Assembly: GCA_023411645.1 (NCBI GenBank)
Contig: JAEYON010000014.1
Coordinates: forward strand, 1 to 26,412
Source: Bacillota bacterium
Lineage (GTDB): Bacteria; Bacillota; Clostridia; Acetivibrionales; DTU013
DNA length: 26,412 bases
Direction of reading: 5' to 3'
In this document: in pieces, positions 8,526-16,124 of the stretch
Position numbering within the stretch: position 1 is the first letter of the stretch
How the letters are laid out: every line of letters begins with the position of its first letter
The notes under the pieces: model-generated
The model's database searches: none
Told to the model about the DNA's origin: nothing
What the model saw: the letters and a program-made list of their open reading frames with translations, nothing else
Program-made: the position numbers and the translations under genes

Positions 8526-10052
8526 GTGACTGTTGTCTACGGATTCATCGCACTAATGATGATTTTATTGGCGGTCTATTTCCTTTATCGGTACAAAGGT
8601 CTTTTGAAGCAAAAACGGGCAGAGAACCAACTAAATGCGGCTCAATCACTATCACGCAGAGGAATCAATCCACCGGCAAGAGAAAAGCAAACTACGGAAA
8701 TTATGAAGGACCTGGCTTTTCTTCCTGTGGAATTGCAGAAAAACTTCAGGAAATGTTTGAACCGAGTCAATTCCATGATTCACGATGAAAACTACGATGA
8801 AGCTTTCATAATTTATGATACACTTTGTAATACAGCTGGAAGATCTCCAATGCTTTACTTCAACCACGCCGGACTGTGTTACCATATGAAAAAATTTGAC
8901 ATTGCACTGAAAGCATATAAGAAAGCTCTTGAGTTGACAGGCGAGGATTTATCATTATGTAAGGAAATTTACTATAATATTGGAAATACTTATTATATGC
9001 TAAATCAGTTTGACAAAGCATGTAAATACTTTGAAAAGTCGCTGGAAGCCGCTCCAGATAATCAACCGGCACTTGAAAATCTTTCTTTTACCTATATAAG
9101 AATGGGTGAGACTCAGAAAGGGATCGAGACATTCAAGAAATTCAACGCCGGAGAGAGCAACGCTCATGCCTGCTTTGTGTGGGGTATGCTGTTTCAGGAA
9201 GCGGGAGAGTATCGGGAGGCGGAGGAAGAATTGAAAAAGGCCGCTCAGTTACAGCCGGATTTTGCAGAAGCACTGGAGGAGCTTGGAAACGTATTGATGA
9301 AGCTGAATAAGACAGAGGAGGCCGTCAGCACATATGAAAAACTTATCCATATCGACCGGGACAATTATCATGCCTGGGTTGGAAAAGCCCGTGCATTTAT
9401 TAATTCAGAACGCTGGAAGGAAGCTGTCCACTGTTACAAGGAAGCAATCCGAATCAGGCCGGACTGCTACAGGAGCTATTACAACATGGCGGCTGCACTG
9501 GAGGAAGCAGGAAAGCAAAAGGAAGCGATCGAAGCTTACCATTGTGCTATAGCCATAAATCCTGACTTTACAGATGCATATAATAACCTTGGGATCCTCC
9601 TTTCATTGCAGGGGAAAAGAGGGGAAGCATTGGAGGTCTATGAAGAAGGGATTGCTACAAATTCAAAGCACGACGGTCTGTATTTCAACATGGGCATGTG
9701 CCTTTATGAAGAAGGCAGTTACGCGCAGGCTATTGCAGCCTATAGAAACGCTCTGGATATAAATCCGAACGAGTTGGAAATCTATTATTATCTCGGTTCG
9801 GCGCTCACTGAAATGAGAAACTATAATGATGCAATAGACGCCTATAAATCAGCGCTGGAGATCAAGCCCTCCGATAGTGTGCTATACTATCATATGGCTG
9901 TAATATACGCGCTTCTCGGTCGAAATGACATCTCGATGGAAAACTTGCACAGAGCCATCGAGCTCAATCCGGAGATTCGGAATGAAGTCAGCGAGAACCG
10001 GGCGTTTGACGGAATAAGGGGCAAAAGTGAATTCAAGAAGCTGATATCATAA
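8526..10052 (+). CDS. Membrane-anchored TPR protein with 11 repeats
   Basis: A 508-residue protein with one N-terminal membrane segment (about residues 4-22, FIALMMILLAVYFLYRY), a short basic linker, and then about eleven 34-residue tetratricopeptide repeats from residue 115 to near 480. Typical repeat cores include YYNIGNTYYMLNQFDKACKY, LEELGNVLMKLNKTEEAV and YNNLGILLSLQGKRGEAL. The repeats would face the cytoplasm (basic side after the membrane segment) and form a protein-binding superhelix; the partner is unknown. Start GTG at 8526 is supported by GGGAGGG at 8513-8519. It begins 16 bases after spoIIIE stops, so the two are probably co-transcribed. No enzymatic domain is visible. Confidence 0.85.
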   Translation: MTVVYGFIALMMILLAVYFLYRYKGLLKQKRAENQLNAAQSLSRRGINPPAREKQTTEIMKDLAFLPVELQKNFRKCLNRVNSMIHDENYDEAFIIYDTLCNTAGRSPMLYFNHAGLCYHMKKFDIALKAYKKALELTGEDLSLCKEIYYNIGNTYYMLNQFDKACKYFEKSLEAAPDNQPALENLSFTYIRMGETQKGIETFKKFNAGESNAHACFVWGMLFQEAGEYREAEEELKKAAQLQPDFAEALEELGNVLMKLNKTEEAVSTYEKLIHIDRDNYHAWVGKARAFINSERWKEAVHCYKEAIRIRPDCYRSYYNMAAALEEAGKQKEAIEAYHCAIAINPDFTDAYNNLGILLSLQGKRGEALEVYEEGIATNSKHDGLYFNMGMCLYEEGSYAQAIAAYRNALDINPNELEIYYYLGSALTEMRNYNDAIDAYKSALEIKPSDSVLYYHMAVIYALLGRNDISMENLHRAIELNPEIRNEVSENRAFDGIRGKSEFKKLIS

Positions 10053-10085
10053 ACTACTGTTAAATTATCAATTGAGGAGAATAAG

Positions 10086-11969
10086 ATGCCATTTTTACCT
10101 ATGAGCAGGAACGAGATGGAAGAACGGGGTTGGGACAACCTGGACTTCCTTTTTATAAGCGGAGATGCCTACGTAGATCATCCGAGCTTTGGACATGCGA
10201 TCCTTACAAGATTACTAGAAAAAGAAGGATATCGTGTGGGAATCATTGCACAGCCAAATTGGAGGAATATTAAAGACTTCATGACGTTAGGACGTCCTAA
10301 TTATGGCGTTTTTATTTCTGCAGGTGTGATAGACTCCATGGTCAGCCACTATACCGCCAGCAAAAAGCCGCGAAGCGACGACAGTTATTCACCTGGAGGA
10401 AAGGCAGGTTTCAGGCCTGACCGTGCGGCAATTGTCTATTCCAACAAAATACGTGAGGTCTTTAAGGGAATCCCTGTGATTATCGGCGGAATAGAGGCCA
10501 GTCTTAGAAGATTCGCCCATTATGATTACTGGGATAATAGAGTTCGACGTTCAATTCTGCTGGACAGTCAGGCCGATTTGCTGGTTTATGGGATGGGGGA
10601 GAAGCCCATACTTGAGATCGCTGCGTTACTTGCAGAAGGCAGATCTGTCGACAGCATTCATCATATCAGAGGAACAGCTTATTTAGCCGAAGCAGCCGAA
10701 TTACCTGATACTGAACTGACAATGCTGCCTTCTTTCGAAAATGTAGTAAGAAGCAAACGGGAGTATGCAAAAGCATTTATGATCCAATACAATGAGCAGG
10801 ATGCAACGAACGGACAGATTTTGGTTCAGCCTCACGAAAACAGATTTGTAGTTCAGAATCCGCCTGCATTTCCCATGACAGAAAAAGAACTTGACAGGGT
10901 GTATGCCCTTCCATATGAAAGAACATATCATCCATCATATATAAAAGCAGGCGGTATTCCGGCCATTCAGGAGGTCGAATTCAGTATTACAAGTCACAGG
11001 GGATGCTATGGCGGGTGTTCCTTCTGCGCACTGAACTTTCATCAGGGCAGAACCATACAAAAGCGCAGCCAGGCATCAATCCTGAACGAGGCAAAAAAGC
11101 TGACCTGGCAGCCGGGATTTAAAGGTTATATACATGACGTCGGAGGACCCACGGCTAATTTCAGGAACACCTCCTGTGAACACCAGAAGACCTACGGCGC
11201 CTGTAAAAACAAGCAATGCCTGTATCCGACACCGTGCAAGAATCTTAAGGTTGATCACCGTGAGTACATGGATCTCCTGCGAAAGCTCAGAGAAATACCG
11301 CAGATCAAGAAAGTGTTTATACGTTCAGGCATCAGATATGATTATTTAATGCTGGACAAGAATGATGACTTTTTCAAAGATCTATGCGAGCACCATATCA
11401 GCGGACAACTGAAGGTAGCGCCTGAGCATGTGGTTGACAGAGTACTTGAAAAAATGGGTAAGCCGGGAAGAAAGGTTTATGAAGCGTTTGTTGATAAGTT
11501 CTATCGGATTAATAAGGAGATCGGAAAAGAGCAATATTTGGTGCCATATTTGATATCCAGCCATCCGGGCAGTGATCTGAAAGCTGCCATCGAACTGGCT
11601 CTATATCTGAAAAAAACCGGTTATACACCCGAACAGGTACAGGATTTTTATCCCACACCAGGCACGTTATCTACCTGCATGTTTTATACCTCACTTGATC
11701 CGAGAACCATGGAGAAGGTTTATGTTCCGGTTACCCAAAAGGAAAAGGCCATGCAGAGAGCTTTACTCCAGTACAAGCGTAAAGAAAATCAGCCTCTGGT
11801 CCGCGAAGCCTTACGTCTTGCCGGACGGGAGGACCTAATCGGATTTGGCAAGGATTGCCTTGTATGGCCGGCTCAGCACCGTTCTGATTATCAGGAAAAG
11901 CATAAGACTAAGCAACGGGTTAAGAATCATACTAAGAATCATACTAAGAATCATAATAAGGGTCGGTAG
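10086..11969 (+). CDS. YgiQ-family radical SAM protein
   Basis: A 627-residue radical SAM protein of the YgiQ (UPF0313) family, whose reaction is not established. The N-terminal domain (FLPMSRNEMEERGWDNLDF and FISGDAYVDHPSFG) is family-typical. The cluster motif RGCYGGCSFC, at about residue 306, supplies the three Cys for the 4Fe-4S cluster, and VDHREYMDLL with FIRSGIRYDYLM follows. GAGGAG eight bases before the ATG supports the start. It starts 33 bp after the TPR gene and may be in the same operon. The C-terminus is odd: three copies of a 12-bp repeat encode an Asn-His-Thr-Lys tail. Confidence 0.92.
   Translation: MPFLPMSRNEMEERGWDNLDFLFISGDAYVDHPSFGHAILTRLLEKEGYRVGIIAQPNWRNIKDFMTLGRPNYGVFISAGVIDSMVSHYTASKKPRSDDSYSPGGKAGFRPDRAAIVYSNKIREVFKGIPVIIGGIEASLRRFAHYDYWDNRVRRSILLDSQADLLVYGMGEKPILEIAALLAEGRSVDSIHHIRGTAYLAEAAELPDTELTMLPSFENVVRSKREYAKAFMIQYNEQDATNGQILVQPHENRFVVQNPPAFPMTEKELDRVYALPYERTYHPSYIKAGGIPAIQEVEFSITSHRGCYGGCSFCALNFHQGRTIQKRSQASILNEAKKLTWQPGFKGYIHDVGGPTANFRNTSCEHQKTYGACKNKQCLYPTPCKNLKVDHREYMDLLRKLREIPQIKKVFIRSGIRYDYLMLDKNDDFFKDLCEHHISGQLKVAPEHVVDRVLEKMGKPGRKVYEAFVDKFYRINKEIGKEQYLVPYLISSHPGSDLKAAIELALYLKKTGYTPEQVQDFYPTPGTLSTCMFYTSLDPRTMEKVYVPVTQKEKAMQRALLQYKRKENQPLVREALRLAGREDLIGFGKDCLVWPAQHRSDYQEKHKTKQRVKNHTKNHTKNHNKGR
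11922..11957 (+). repeat. 12-bp tandem repeat (3 copies) at the end of the YgiQ gene
   Basis: Three consecutive copies of AAGAATCATACT (the last has AAT instead of ACT) encode the terminal Lys-Asn-His-Thr units of the radical SAM protein. The unit is a multiple of three, so copy-number change keeps the frame. Confidence 0.85.
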
Positions 11970-11980
11970 TTTGTTTTTTC

Positions 11981-12009
11981 TTGACATAAAAATTAAAAAA
12001 GTTTACAAT
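11981..12009 (+). promoter_or_regulatory. rny promoter P1 (sigma-A type)
   Basis: TTGACA (11981-11986), a 17-bp A-rich spacer and TACAAT (12004-12009). The start would be near 12016, giving a leader of about 100 bases that includes the GTAA-loop hairpin at 12032-12051. Confidence 0.78.
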
Positions 12010-12029
12010 TGATTTATATTTCGTATAAT
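12002..12029 (+). promoter_or_regulatory. rny promoter P2 (sigma-A type), overlapping P1
   Basis: TTTACA (12002-12007), a 16-bp spacer and a perfect TATAAT (12024-12029). The start would be near 12036, inside the hairpin, so a P2 transcript would lack a complete hairpin while a P1 transcript would have it. Confidence 0.65.
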
Positions 12030-12031
12030 AT

Positions 12032-12051
12032 CGGATGGCGTAAGCCATCCG
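12032..12051 (+). promoter_or_regulatory. Leader hairpin with GNRA tetraloop before rny
   Basis: CGGATGGC and GCCATCCG form a perfect 8-bp stem closed by GTAA, a GNRA-class tetraloop. It has no T-run, so it is not a terminator. As part of the leader of an endoribonuclease mRNA it could protect the 5' end or be a self-cleavage or feedback site; that role is inference. Confidence 0.6.
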
Positions 12052-12130
12052 AATGTATGAATAGCCGTATTTACCGGCACGACCATTGAAAACTGAATAC
12101 GAGGAGGTGTGTGTTATTTTTGAATGGGCT

Positions 12131-13675
12131 ATGTATTTTTTGATTGGCCTTGTAATTGGAGCAGCAATTGCTTCGTTTATATCGTTCCGTATGGGATATA
12201 ACCGCAGAAAAACCGATGCAGAAGCTGAAATCGGAAGTGCTGAGCAGGAATCTAAAAGAATTGTGAATGATGCGTTGAAGGCAGCCGAAAGTAAAAAGAG
12301 GGAAGCTCTTCTGGAAGCAAAGGAAGAGGTCCACAGAAGCAGAATGGAACTGGACAGGGAAATCAAAGAACGAAGAAACGAAATTCAAAGACAAGAAAGA
12401 CGTCTGGTCCAGAAGGAAGAAACTCTTGATAAAAAAGTTGAGACACTGGAACAGAAGGATGAAGCGCTAAACAGGAAGACCAAGGAGGTACAGGTCATTC
12501 AGGAGAAGGTCGCTGAACTTCAGAAAAAACAACTCGAGGAGTTGGAGAGAATTTCAGGATTGTCAATTGAAGACGCAAAACAGTATCTTATCAGAAACGT
12601 CGAAGATGAGGTCAAGCATGAATTAGCGATTCTAGTTAAAGAATTGGAAGTTAAAGCAAAGGAAGAGGCTGACAGAAAAGCAAGAGATATCGTTGCCACA
12701 GCGATACAAAAGTGTGCGGCAGACCATGTGTCAGAAACTACAGTATCTGTTGTACCATTGCCTAACGATGAAATGAAAGGCCGTATTATTGGCCGTGAAG
12801 GCAGAAATATTAGAACATTGGAAACTCTGACGGGGATTGATCTTATAATTGATGATACTCCTGAAGCCGTAATACTATCAGGATTTGACCCCATAAGAAG
12901 AGAAGTAGCAAGAATCACGCTTGAAAAACTGATTCTTGACGGCAGAATCCATCCTGCCAGGATCGAAGAAATGGTTGAGAAGGCAAAGAAGGAAGTTGAA
13001 AATACAATCAGACAGGAAGGCGACCGTGCAACGTTTGAAACCGGAGTACACGGGCTGCATCCTGAGGTAGTCAAACTTCTTGGTAAACTCAGATTCAGGA
13101 CCAGCTATGGACAGAATGTGTTAAACCACGCGATCGAGGTTTCGACCCTCGCCGGCATTATGGCCGCGGAGTTGGGAGCAGATGTAGTACTTGCCAAGAG
13201 AGCAGGTCTTCTGCATGATATAGGAAAAGCTGTAGACCATGAAATGGAAGGCTCCCACGTTACAATAGGAGCTGATCTCGCAAAGAAGTACAAAGAAGGC
13301 AACGATGTTATCAATGCGATTCAGTCACACCACGGAGACGTAGAACCGATATCTCTAATTGCAGTTTTGGTACAGGCAGCCGATTCCATATCAGCTGCAA
13401 GACCGGGTGCAAGAAGAGAAACCTTGGAGTCTTATATCAAAAGGATCGACAAGCTGGAAGAGATTGCAAATTCATTCCCCGGCGTCGAAAAATGTTACGC
13501 TATACAGGCTGGCAGAGAAATAAGAATTATCGTCAAGCCTGAAGATGTATCGGATGACGAAATGGTTCTGAAGGCAAGGGAAATAGTCAAGAAGATCGAA
13601 AGTGAACTTGAGTACCCTGGCCAAATCAAAGTAAATGTAATCCGTGAGACCAGAGCAATTGAATATGCAAAATAA
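12131..13675 (+). CDS. rny: Ribonuclease Y
   Basis: Membrane-anchored endoribonuclease that starts mRNA decay. From the ATG at 12131 it has 514 residues: an N-terminal membrane segment (MYFLIGLVIGAAIASFISF), a charged coiled coil to about residue 200, a KH domain near 216-265 with the GRIIGREGRNIRTL loop, and an HD phosphohydrolase domain with LLHDIGKAVDHE near 360 and the HHGDVEP stretch. The start is uncertain. The strong ribosome site GAGGAGG (12101-12107) is 23 bases before this ATG and fits instead an in-frame ATT at 12116. A TTG at 12086 has no site. ymdB and spoVS follow in the conserved order. Confidence 0.94.
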   Translation: MYFLIGLVIGAAIASFISFRMGYNRRKTDAEAEIGSAEQESKRIVNDALKAAESKKREALLEAKEEVHRSRMELDREIKERRNEIQRQERRLVQKEETLDKKVETLEQKDEALNRKTKEVQVIQEKVAELQKKQLEELERISGLSIEDAKQYLIRNVEDEVKHELAILVKELEVKAKEEADRKARDIVATAIQKCAADHVSETTVSVVPLPNDEMKGRIIGREGRNIRTLETLTGIDLIIDDTPEAVILSGFDPIRREVARITLEKLILDGRIHPARIEEMVEKAKKEVENTIRQEGDRATFETGVHGLHPEVVKLLGKLRFRTSYGQNVLNHAIEVSTLAGIMAAELGADVVLAKRAGLLHDIGKAVDHEMEGSHVTIGADLAKKYKEGNDVINAIQSHHGDVEPISLIAVLVQAADSISAARPGARRETLESYIKRIDKLEEIANSFPGVEKCYAIQAGREIRIIVKPEDVSDDEMVLKAREIVKKIESELEYPGQIKVNVIRETRAIEYAK

Positions 13676-13685
13676 TGAAAGATCC

Positions 13686-13715
13686 AAAAAGCGTGTATAT
13701 ACACGCTTTTTGTGT
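13686..13715 (+). terminator. rny terminator
   Basis: A perfect 26-bp palindrome (AAAAAGCGTGTA with TACACGCTTTTT, minimal loop) ten bases after the rny stop, with a T-run on both strands' 3' sides. It separates rny from ymdB, so ymdB depends on read-through or on a promoter I could not identify between 13712 and 13745. Confidence 0.88.
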
Positions 13716-13762
13716 TATATTGAAGATAATCAAAATCTTTTTGTAAGATGGAGGAACCAAAA

Positions 13763-14536
13763 TTGAAGGTTTTATTCATTGGCGATATTGTTGGAAATCC
13801 GGGTCGGAAGGCTGTAAAGGAATACATAACTGAACTGCGCAGGGAGCTGAATTTTGATTATTGTATTGCTAACGCAGAGAATGCCGCAGGAGGATCAGGA
13901 ATAACGTATGTAGTGGCTCAGGAACTGTATAAAATGGGGATCGATGCTCTGACAATGGGCAACCATACATGGTCCAAGAGAGAGATTAACAGCTTTATTG
14001 ACAGTGACCCAAGGCTGCTGAGACCGGCAAATTACCCCTCTGAAGTTCCCGGCAATGCTTCGGCAATAATTAATGGAGAGCTTGGGATCGTTAACCTGAT
14101 TGGCAGAGTGTATATGGATATTGCAGATTGCCCTTTTAAAGCCCTGGATCGGGAGCTTGAATATATTAAAAGCAAGGTAAAGGTTTGTATAGTTGATATG
14201 CATGCTGAAGCCACCTCCGAGAAATGTGCAATCGCATGGCATGCCGACGGCAGAGTCAGCGCAGTGCTTGGTACGCATACACATGTTCAGACGGCAGACG
14301 AAAGGATATTTCCCTGTGGAACAGCATTTATTACAGATGTCGGAATGACAGGGCCATCTGAAGGGGTTATCGGTGTAGACAAGGATATTATACTTGAAAA
14401 ATTCAGGCGTTGCATGCCGGTCAGGTTCGAGCTGGCAAAGGGCTGCGTCCAGTTTAATGCAGTTTTTCTTGAGATTGATGATACTACAGGCAAGACGATC
14501 TCAATAAAGCGTTTATCAAAAATATTTGAATTATAA
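13763..14536 (+). CDS. ymdB: YmdB-family metallophosphoesterase
   Basis: A 257-residue phosphodiesterase of the YmdB family (cyclic-nucleotide phosphodiesterase in B. subtilis, where it affects biofilm and motility decisions). It opens with KVLFIGDIVGNPGRKAV, whose Asp is a metal ligand, then ANAENAAGGSGIT, MGNHTWS (Asn-His metal loop) and LGTHTHVQTAD with two further His. The reading frame is open from an ATG at 13748, but that ATG lies inside GATGGAGG; GGAGG at 13750-13754 points to the TTG at 13763, which also gives the family N-terminus. It lies between rny and spoVS as in Bacillus. Confidence 0.93.
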   Translation: MKVLFIGDIVGNPGRKAVKEYITELRRELNFDYCIANAENAAGGSGITYVVAQELYKMGIDALTMGNHTWSKREINSFIDSDPRLLRPANYPSEVPGNASAIINGELGIVNLIGRVYMDIADCPFKALDRELEYIKSKVKVCIVDMHAEATSEKCAIAWHADGRVSAVLGTHTHVQTADERIFPCGTAFITDVGMTGPSEGVIGVDKDIILEKFRRCMPVRFELAKGCVQFNAVFLEIDDTTGKTISIKRLSKIFEL

Positions 14537-14599
14537 GACATACCATTTTATACTTCACTTAATGCAAATTATCAAAATTTCTAAAAATTAACTAAATAA

Positions 14600-14628
14600 A
14601 AAGGATTTTGAATATTAATGTAGAATTA
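14600..14628 (+). promoter_or_regulatory. Sigma-H promoter of spoVS
   Basis: AAAGGATTT (14600-14608), 11 bases, then GTAGAATTA (14620-14628) fits every position of the published sigma-H consensus as I know it (RnAGGAwWW, 11-12 bases, RnnGAATww). The start would be near 14636. Sigma-H control of spoVS is known in B. subtilis; the exact match here suggests the same early-sporulation control. Confidence 0.82.
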
Positions 14629-14670
14629 ATTCTATCTATATCATATTGTTTGCATTAGGGGGTAAAAATC

Positions 14671-14934
14671 ATGGATGTTTTAAAGATTTCAGCAAAATCT
14701 AACCCAAATTCCATAGCAGGAGCTTTGGCAGGTGTTATCAGAGAAAGAGGTATGGCTGAAATGCAGGCGATCGGCGCCGGCGCATTGAACCAGGCTGTGA
14801 AGGCAGTTGCGATCGCACGAGGGTTTGTGGCTCCGTCCGGTATTGAACTGATTTGTATTCCAGCATTTACCGATATTATGATAGAAGGGGAGGAAAGGAC
14901 TGCAATAAAATTGCTCGTTGAACCCAGAAGGTAG
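14671..14934 (+). CDS. spoVS: Stage V sporulation protein S
   Basis: An 87-residue SpoVS protein, a small Alba-like fold nearly invariant across spore formers. It is recognised by MDVLKISAKSNPNSIAGALA, then AIGAGALNQAVKAVAIARGF, and the C-terminal ERTAIKLLVEPR. In B. subtilis its loss blocks sporulation at stage V; the biochemical activity is not settled. The AGGGGGT ribosome site lies eight bases before the ATG. It has its own sigma-H-type promoter and a terminator, so it can be a single-gene unit. The preceding genes rny and ymdB are the conserved neighbours. Confidence 0.97.
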   Translation: MDVLKISAKSNPNSIAGALAGVIRERGMAEMQAIGAGALNQAVKAVAIARGFVAPSGIELICIPAFTDIMIEGEERTAIKLLVEPRR

Positions 14935-14955
14935 GTAACTAAAATTTAACCACTG

Positions 14956-14987
14956 CTGCCGGTAATAATATTATCGGCAGTTTTTTT
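14956..14987 (+). terminator. spoVS terminator
   Basis: CTGCCGGTAAT and ATTATCGGCAG form an 11-bp stem (one G-T pair) around a 3-base loop, followed by seven T. It starts 22 bases after the spoVS stop. Confidence 0.92.
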
Positions 14988-15077
14988 AATGTTCATCTAT
15001 TGCGTGGCTGAAAATGTCACGTTAACAGCCCTTATCCATATTATATATTATGAGATCTGATTGAAGGGGTGAAAAGG

Positions 15078-15212
15078 ATGGATGAAGATAGAGGCTGCGG
15101 AATAGGATTCGGATCAAACTGGATCTGGTGGATCATTATCATCGTGGTGGTTATAATACTGATATGCCCATGGATATTCAACACAGGAGTTGGATGTAAT
15201 AAAAAATGCTGA
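15078..15212 (+). CDS. 44-aa Cys-containing single-pass membrane peptide
   Basis: A short gene with clear signals: AAGGGGTG eight bases before ATG and 44 codons ending at TGA 15210. The product starts acidic (MDEDRGCGIGFGSNW), has one strongly hydrophobic segment at about residues 15-33 (Trp-rich, then WIIIIVVVIILICPWIF), and ends NTGVGCNKKC. It holds four cysteines (7, 30, 40, 44). The pattern of a Gly/Cys-containing tiny membrane protein resembles spore-associated peptides such as the YjcZ group, and it follows spoVS, but I cannot assign it to a family. A CATATTATA near 15043 would fit the -10 of a mother-cell sigma factor only loosely. Confidence 0.62.
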   Translation: MDEDRGCGIGFGSNWIWWIIIIVVVIILICPWIFNTGVGCNKKC

Positions 15213-15239
15213 ACCGTTCAGTATTAAGCTGGCGCCATA

Positions 15240-15268
15240 TTGAGAATGATATTTCCTTATGATAATAT
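15240..15268 (+). promoter_or_regulatory. Candidate promoter of pgeF with start at the ATG
   Basis: TTGAGA (15240-15245), a 17-bp spacer and TAATAT (15263-15268). The expected transcription start, seven bases on, is about 15275, which is the A of the pgeF ATG. No ribosome-binding site precedes that ATG, so the mRNA could be leaderless. Confidence 0.45.
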
Positions 15269-15274
15269 TGTAGA

Positions 15275-16114
15275 ATGAATACAACAGAAAAATTAGGGTC
15301 TGGGACGACCATTGTTACAAACGGGGAAATAAAGTACGTTGAATTTGAATGCCTGAAAAAATTTGATGATAAACTGATCCACTGCATGAGTACAAGAATC
15401 GGCGGCGTCAGCCAAGGTGAGTGTAGTTCGCTTAACCTTGGCTTTAACCGCAATGACAGCAGGGAGAATGTTTTGCATAATTTCGGGCTGCTTTGCGATT
15501 CAGTGGGAATAAACACAAAAAGCCTCGTACTGACCAATCAGGTTCATGAAACTAAAGTCGCATTAATAAATGAAAATGATATGGAAAAAGGGTTTTCAAG
15601 GCAAAGCGATCTTATTGGTGTAGATGGACTGCTTACTATTACACCCGGTGTGACGATGGTAACCTTTCATGCAGATTGTATGCCGGTTTTTCTTTTTGAG
15701 CCAGTTATCAAAGCGGCAGCATTGCTGCACTCGGGTTGGAGGGGTACGCTTAAAAACATTACAGCCGTTGCGATTGCCGCTATGATGGACATCCCTGGTT
15801 TTCGAGCAGAAAGGCTTGTTGCCGTCATCGGACCATCCATTGGAAAGTGTTGCTTTGAAGTAGATGAAGATGTATTCAAATTATTTGAGAATAAATTTAG
15901 AGATTCGCAGCTCTATACGGCTAAAAATAACGGAAAATGGCATATCGACCTGAAGGAAATAATCAGACGCGAATTACTATGGGAAGGCTTACTTGACGAG
16001 AATATTTATGACAGCGGGATTTGTACTGTGTGCAGGAGGGATCTGTTCTTTTCACATAGAGGAGATAGCGGAAAAACAGGCTCTCTGGCAGCGTTCATGC
16101 AGATAAGGGAATGA
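15275..16114 (+). CDS. pgeF: Peptidoglycan editing factor PgeF (YfiH/YlmD family, laccase-like fold)
   Basis: A 279-residue member of the YfiH/DUF152 family, long annotated as polyphenol oxidase/laccase domain; in E. coli the family member removes L-Ser-containing muropeptide precursors. The metal-site residues are in place: His91 in TNQVHET, Cys135 in HADCMPVFL, and His152 in LHSGWRGTLKNI. GPSIGKCCFEV and FFSHRGDSGKTGSLAAFM complete the family signature. The ATG at 15275 lacks a ribosome-binding site (upstream bases are ATATTGTAGA), while a promoter-like pair would start transcription at that base. The lipoprotein gene follows after ten bases. Confidence 0.92.
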   Translation: MNTTEKLGSGTTIVTNGEIKYVEFECLKKFDDKLIHCMSTRIGGVSQGECSSLNLGFNRNDSRENVLHNFGLLCDSVGINTKSLVLTNQVHETKVALINENDMEKGFSRQSDLIGVDGLLTITPGVTMVTFHADCMPVFLFEPVIKAAALLHSGWRGTLKNITAVAIAAMMDIPGFRAERLVAVIGPSIGKCCFEVDEDVFKLFENKFRDSQLYTAKNNGKWHIDLKEIIRRELLWEGLLDENIYDSGICTVCRRDLFFSHRGDSGKTGSLAAFMQIRE

Positions 16115-16124
16115 GGAGCAGCAA

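Noticed and set aside
12071..12394. Minus-strand frames opposite rny and other large genes
   Set aside because: These are mirror frames of well-supported genes, without ribosome sites or family motifs.
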